64,000 bases of DNA from Nyssa sinensis (Eukaryota > Streptophyta > Magnoliopsida > Cornales > Nyssaceae). Position 1 is the first letter of the stretch. Every line of letters begins with the position of its first letter. Both the position numbers and the translations under genes were made by a program. Shown piece by piece: positions 61,919-64,000 of the stretch. The notes under the pieces were generated by a model. It made no database searches, had not been told where the DNA came from, and saw nothing but the letters and a program-made list of their open reading frames with translations. The stretch spans positions 27,200,807-27,264,806 of the forward strand of contig CM018035.1 in assembly GCA_008638375.1 (NCBI GenBank), in the 5' to 3' direction.

Positions 61919-62135
61919 CAATGATGAGAATCAACAAGCACTATTAAAGGATCCATTGCATGTTCCAATTGGTCCTATTACTAGAGCAAGATCCAAGAAA
62001 ACCAAAAAACCACTTAATGGGCTGATTCAAGAGATTTGGGTTGATTCTAAAACGGGGCATTCCAAGCTTGGCCCAAAGGAAGATGAAGGTGTAATAAATT
62101 TGATCCAAGCTATTAATGGGGCTGATCTTGCTTAA
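61919..62135 (+). pseudogene. Ty3/gypsy polyprotein C-terminal tail
   Basis: Open frame ending TAA 62133-62135. It contains 'DPLHVPIGPITRARSKK', 'LNGLIQEIWVDSKTG' and 'EGVINLIQAINGADLA', the characteristic end of many plant Ty3/gypsy Gag-Pol polyproteins (VPxGPxTRARxKK...LNGLIQ). Everything upstream (protease to integrase) is missing; the frame is fused to copia LTR sequence on its left. It is followed after 22 bp by an LTR start, as expected for a 3' end, but no clear polypurine tract lies between. Confidence 0.75.
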
Positions 62136-62157
62136 TTGGGCATAAATTCTTTAGCAA

Positions 62158-62806
62158 TGATGTGGATTAAATGGCTAGTTGACTTTTCTATTCCATACTA
62201 ATTAAACGGATGGTTGACTTTCCTATTCCATACCAATTAATTGGCTGGTTGACTTGCCTATTTTAGACCTTTCTTAGGCGTGATTTCCTTACCCATTTCA
62301 GTCTATTTTTAGCGGAAGGATCTGTTAATTTCAGACCAAATCAACCTTAATTTTAGGCTTCTATTATTTAGTCCTTTTTTTATCTACTTCCCTATTTTTG
62401 GAACCAAGTTAGTTTCCTTTTCCTTATAGCAGGCGTGTAAGGCAGTTTTAATATTTTGTAGTTTTATTTTCAGCCATGTTTTTTATAAATAGCATGCACT
62501 CTTTGTAATGAAGGATGGAATGAAAATCAAAGAAAACGTGAGGTTTGCTTCTTCTATTGGTTCTTCAGAAAACTTGTGAACTTATCAAGGATTCTTCTTT
62601 GTGGCATTCAAATTTTATACCTTCTGTTCGTGATTCAATTATAATCATTGGGTCGGGATTTGTTACTTTATTCCTTCGGTTCATGTTTCATTTATAAACG
62701 TTGGGTCAAGGATTTTCTATCACAAATTTGAATTTTAGCTTTCTTGGGCAAGTATTCCAATATTGTTTATTAGGGTTTCAAAGCGTGTCGATTGAGGTTT
62801 GCATCA
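62158..62806 (+). mobile_element. 649-bp LTR, shared by two element parts
   Basis: Ends TGATGTGG and GCATCA form a 5-bp terminal inverted repeat TGATG/CATCA. It has a TATA box at 62484-62491 and a PBS two bases after its end. Two or three diverged 'GGCTAGTTGACTTTTCTATTCCATAC' units (split here: 'TGGTTGACTTTCCTATTCC') lie near its start (62170-62265). It is preceded by a polyprotein tail and followed by gag. Confidence 0.7.
62484..62491 (+). promoter_or_regulatory. TATA box of the 649-bp LTR
   Basis: TATAAATA in 'TTTTTTATAAATAGCATGC', about 320 bp before the LTR end, in a normal place for the U3/R junction. Confidence 0.65.
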
Positions 62807-62808
62807 TT

Positions 62809-62820
62809 TGGTATTAGATC
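62809..62820 (+). promoter_or_regulatory. Primer-binding site (tRNA-Met type)
   Basis: TGGTATTAGATC, two mismatches from TGGTATCAGAGC, two bases after the LTR end. Confidence 0.7.
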
Positions 62821-63359
62821 TTAGGCTCTAAAATTAGGTATATTATCCTTTTATCTTTTGTTTCTTGTTATCATCCTATCTTGTTTCGTTTGTGTTCATT
62901 ATTCCTTGTTCTTGTTTTGTGTCGTGCACCAAGTTAACAAAACAAAAATAGGGCTAGTCAAAAAAGAAAACAAAAAAAAAAAAGATGTCAGAAAAGAAAA
63001 GAAAACAAAAAGAAAAAAAATTATTGTTTGTAGTTTCAGTTCTCTCAAAAAAAAAAAAAAATTGAGTTTTTTTTGTCCTCTTCCTTTGATTCGTTGTTTC
63101 TATAATATTTTCTTGCGTCGGTATTGGTTTAAATACTACAAGTTGAATTTCTTGATCAAGTTTATTAGTTTGATAAAGAACTGAAAAGGGAAAGCTATGA
63201 GTGGAAAAAGGCAAGAGAATGTGAGACTAATATCGGGAAAAAAAAGTCAATTTAAGAGTGAAACATGAGTGTAAGTGACATAAATTGAGTGTAAACACGT
63301 GAGGGAGTGTTGTGAGAAATTATTTCTAACATTTCTCTATAGTTTCAAAAAAAAAAAAT
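62821..63359 (+). other. Retrotransposon 5' leader
   Basis: Noncoding stretch between PBS and gag with long A-rich runs (62940-63060, 63347-63360). No uninterrupted upstream frame. Confidence 0.6.
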
Positions 63360-64000
63360 ATGTCTTCTAGGGGTGACACATCAAACAAAGAAGGAAGGGA
63401 GGAGTCGTTCTTCACATTGCAAGCTATGCAACAACAATTTGAACGCATGAATGTGGTGTTTAATGAGATTCGCTATCGGATGGATAGACAAGACACTGTT
63501 ATTGCTACTTGGCGCGAAGGGCATCCCCAAAGAGTCCCTAATGCTAAAAGGCAAGAAAGGCATGTGCCCGTGGATGATTTTGATGATGACCATGAGGATG
63601 AGTTCAAAGATGAAGAGGATCAAGCTTCATTGAACAGTGAGGGCAAGTTCGTGCAAAGGGGAGAAAGGTGTGGTAGAGGTTTTCGAAGGGATCCGAGATG
63701 GCAACATGGGACAAACAGCAAGCTAGGAAACATCAAAATGAAGATACCGTCATTCCAAGGGAAAAACGATCCTAAAGCATACTTGGAATGGAAGAAGAAA
63801 GTGGAGTTGATTTTTAAGTACCACAACTACTTCGAGGAGGAAAAGGTAAAACTCATTGTCATTGAGTTTACTGACTATGTTATTATATGGTGGGATCAAC
63901 TTGTGATGAACAGAAGGAGAAACCATGAGAGGCCTATTGAGACGTTGGAGGAAATGAAGGTCGTCATGAGGACGCAGTTGGTCCCTAGTCACTACTATAG
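63360..64000 (+). CDS. gag: Ty3/gypsy Gag, 5' part, open at window edge
   Basis: Gag forms the particle in which the retrotransposon RNA is copied. The frame starts at ATG 63360, the first ATG after an A-rich leader, and stays open for 213 codons to the window end with no stop. The N-terminal 45 residues contain a coil ([21 protein letters not shown]). An acidic Asp/Glu-rich linker and a basic patch (RGFRRDPRW) follow. The conserved Gag domain comes next: [19 protein letters not shown] (from about residue 126), then a hydrophobic stretch with IIWWDQL (about residues 178-184). These are classic plant Ty3/gypsy Gag signatures. Zinc knuckle and Pol would lie beyond 64000. It is the only long, undamaged coding sequence in the window, so this element may be young. 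Whether the whole element is intact cannot be seen. Confidence 0.9.
   Translation, partial: MSSRGDTSNKEGREESFFTLQAMQQQFERMNVVFNEIRYRMDRQDTVIATWREGHPQRVPNAKRQERHVPVDDFDDDHEDEFKDEEDQASLNSEGKFVQRGERCGRGFRRDPRWQHGTNSKLGNIKMKIPSFQGKNDPKAYLEWKKKVELIFKYHNYFEEEKVKLIVIEFTDYVIIWWDQLVMNRRRNHERPIETLEEMKVVMRTQLVPSHYY

Overview
This window is plant nuclear DNA, most likely from a eudicot and from a heterochromatic, gene-poor region. It is AT-rich and nearly filled with LTR retrotransposons and their debris. Primer-binding sites derive from initiator tRNA-Met, and Ty3/gypsy and Ty1/copia protein fragments are recognisable. No intact host gene, rRNA, tRNA gene or CRISPR was found. All boundaries were read by eye from TG...CA termini, 5-bp target-site duplications (TSDs), primer-binding sites (PBS) and polypurine tracts (PPT); no alignment or search was run.

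Left part (1-13 kb): LTR fragments; a miniature element with only 192 bp between its LTRs (3070-3950); and a decayed retroelement ORF (4083-8912) split by a 3.8-kb solo LTR (4211-8037, TSD ACCTT). A copia-type PPT and LTR-like sequence follow (9433-10700). Then come about 2.3 kb of unassigned or LTR-like AT-rich DNA.

Middle (13-35 kb): a complete-looking but TSD-less LTR (13033-16985) carrying a 40-G homopolymer. Next is a chromovirus-like Ty3/gypsy element with a 4.8-kb 5' LTR (17082-21895), PBS and a decayed gag-PR-RT-RNase H (22103-25252), cut off in a microsatellite and fused to a piece of its 3' LTR. After it lies a minus-strand deletion derivative (27370-34731): two long LTRs around a 926-bp internal region holding PBS, PPT and two scraps of gag.

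Right part (35-64 kb): a diverged direct duplication (one copy with a MITE-like insertion), copia remnants, a solo LTR (42267-45204, TSD TGACC), and a nest of three solo LTRs each with a perfect TSD: 45294-56706 (AATAC) contains 47547-55595 (TGTAC), which contains 47688-52093 (AAATG, opposite strand). A copia RNase H end follows (57601-58164), then a possible host-gene scrap on the minus strand (58629-60015) and an inverted copy of the copia LTR. Last is a Ty3/gypsy polyprotein tail, one 649-bp LTR, a PBS and the start of an uninterrupted gag ORF (63360-64000, open at the window edge).

Structure not explained by retroelement genes: an imperfect palindromic module (GGACTC-N-GAGTCC) repeated every 115-150 bp in the U3 of most long-LTR families here; antisense tRNA-like modules in three LTRs; and an 80-codon sense ORF in the innermost solo LTR.
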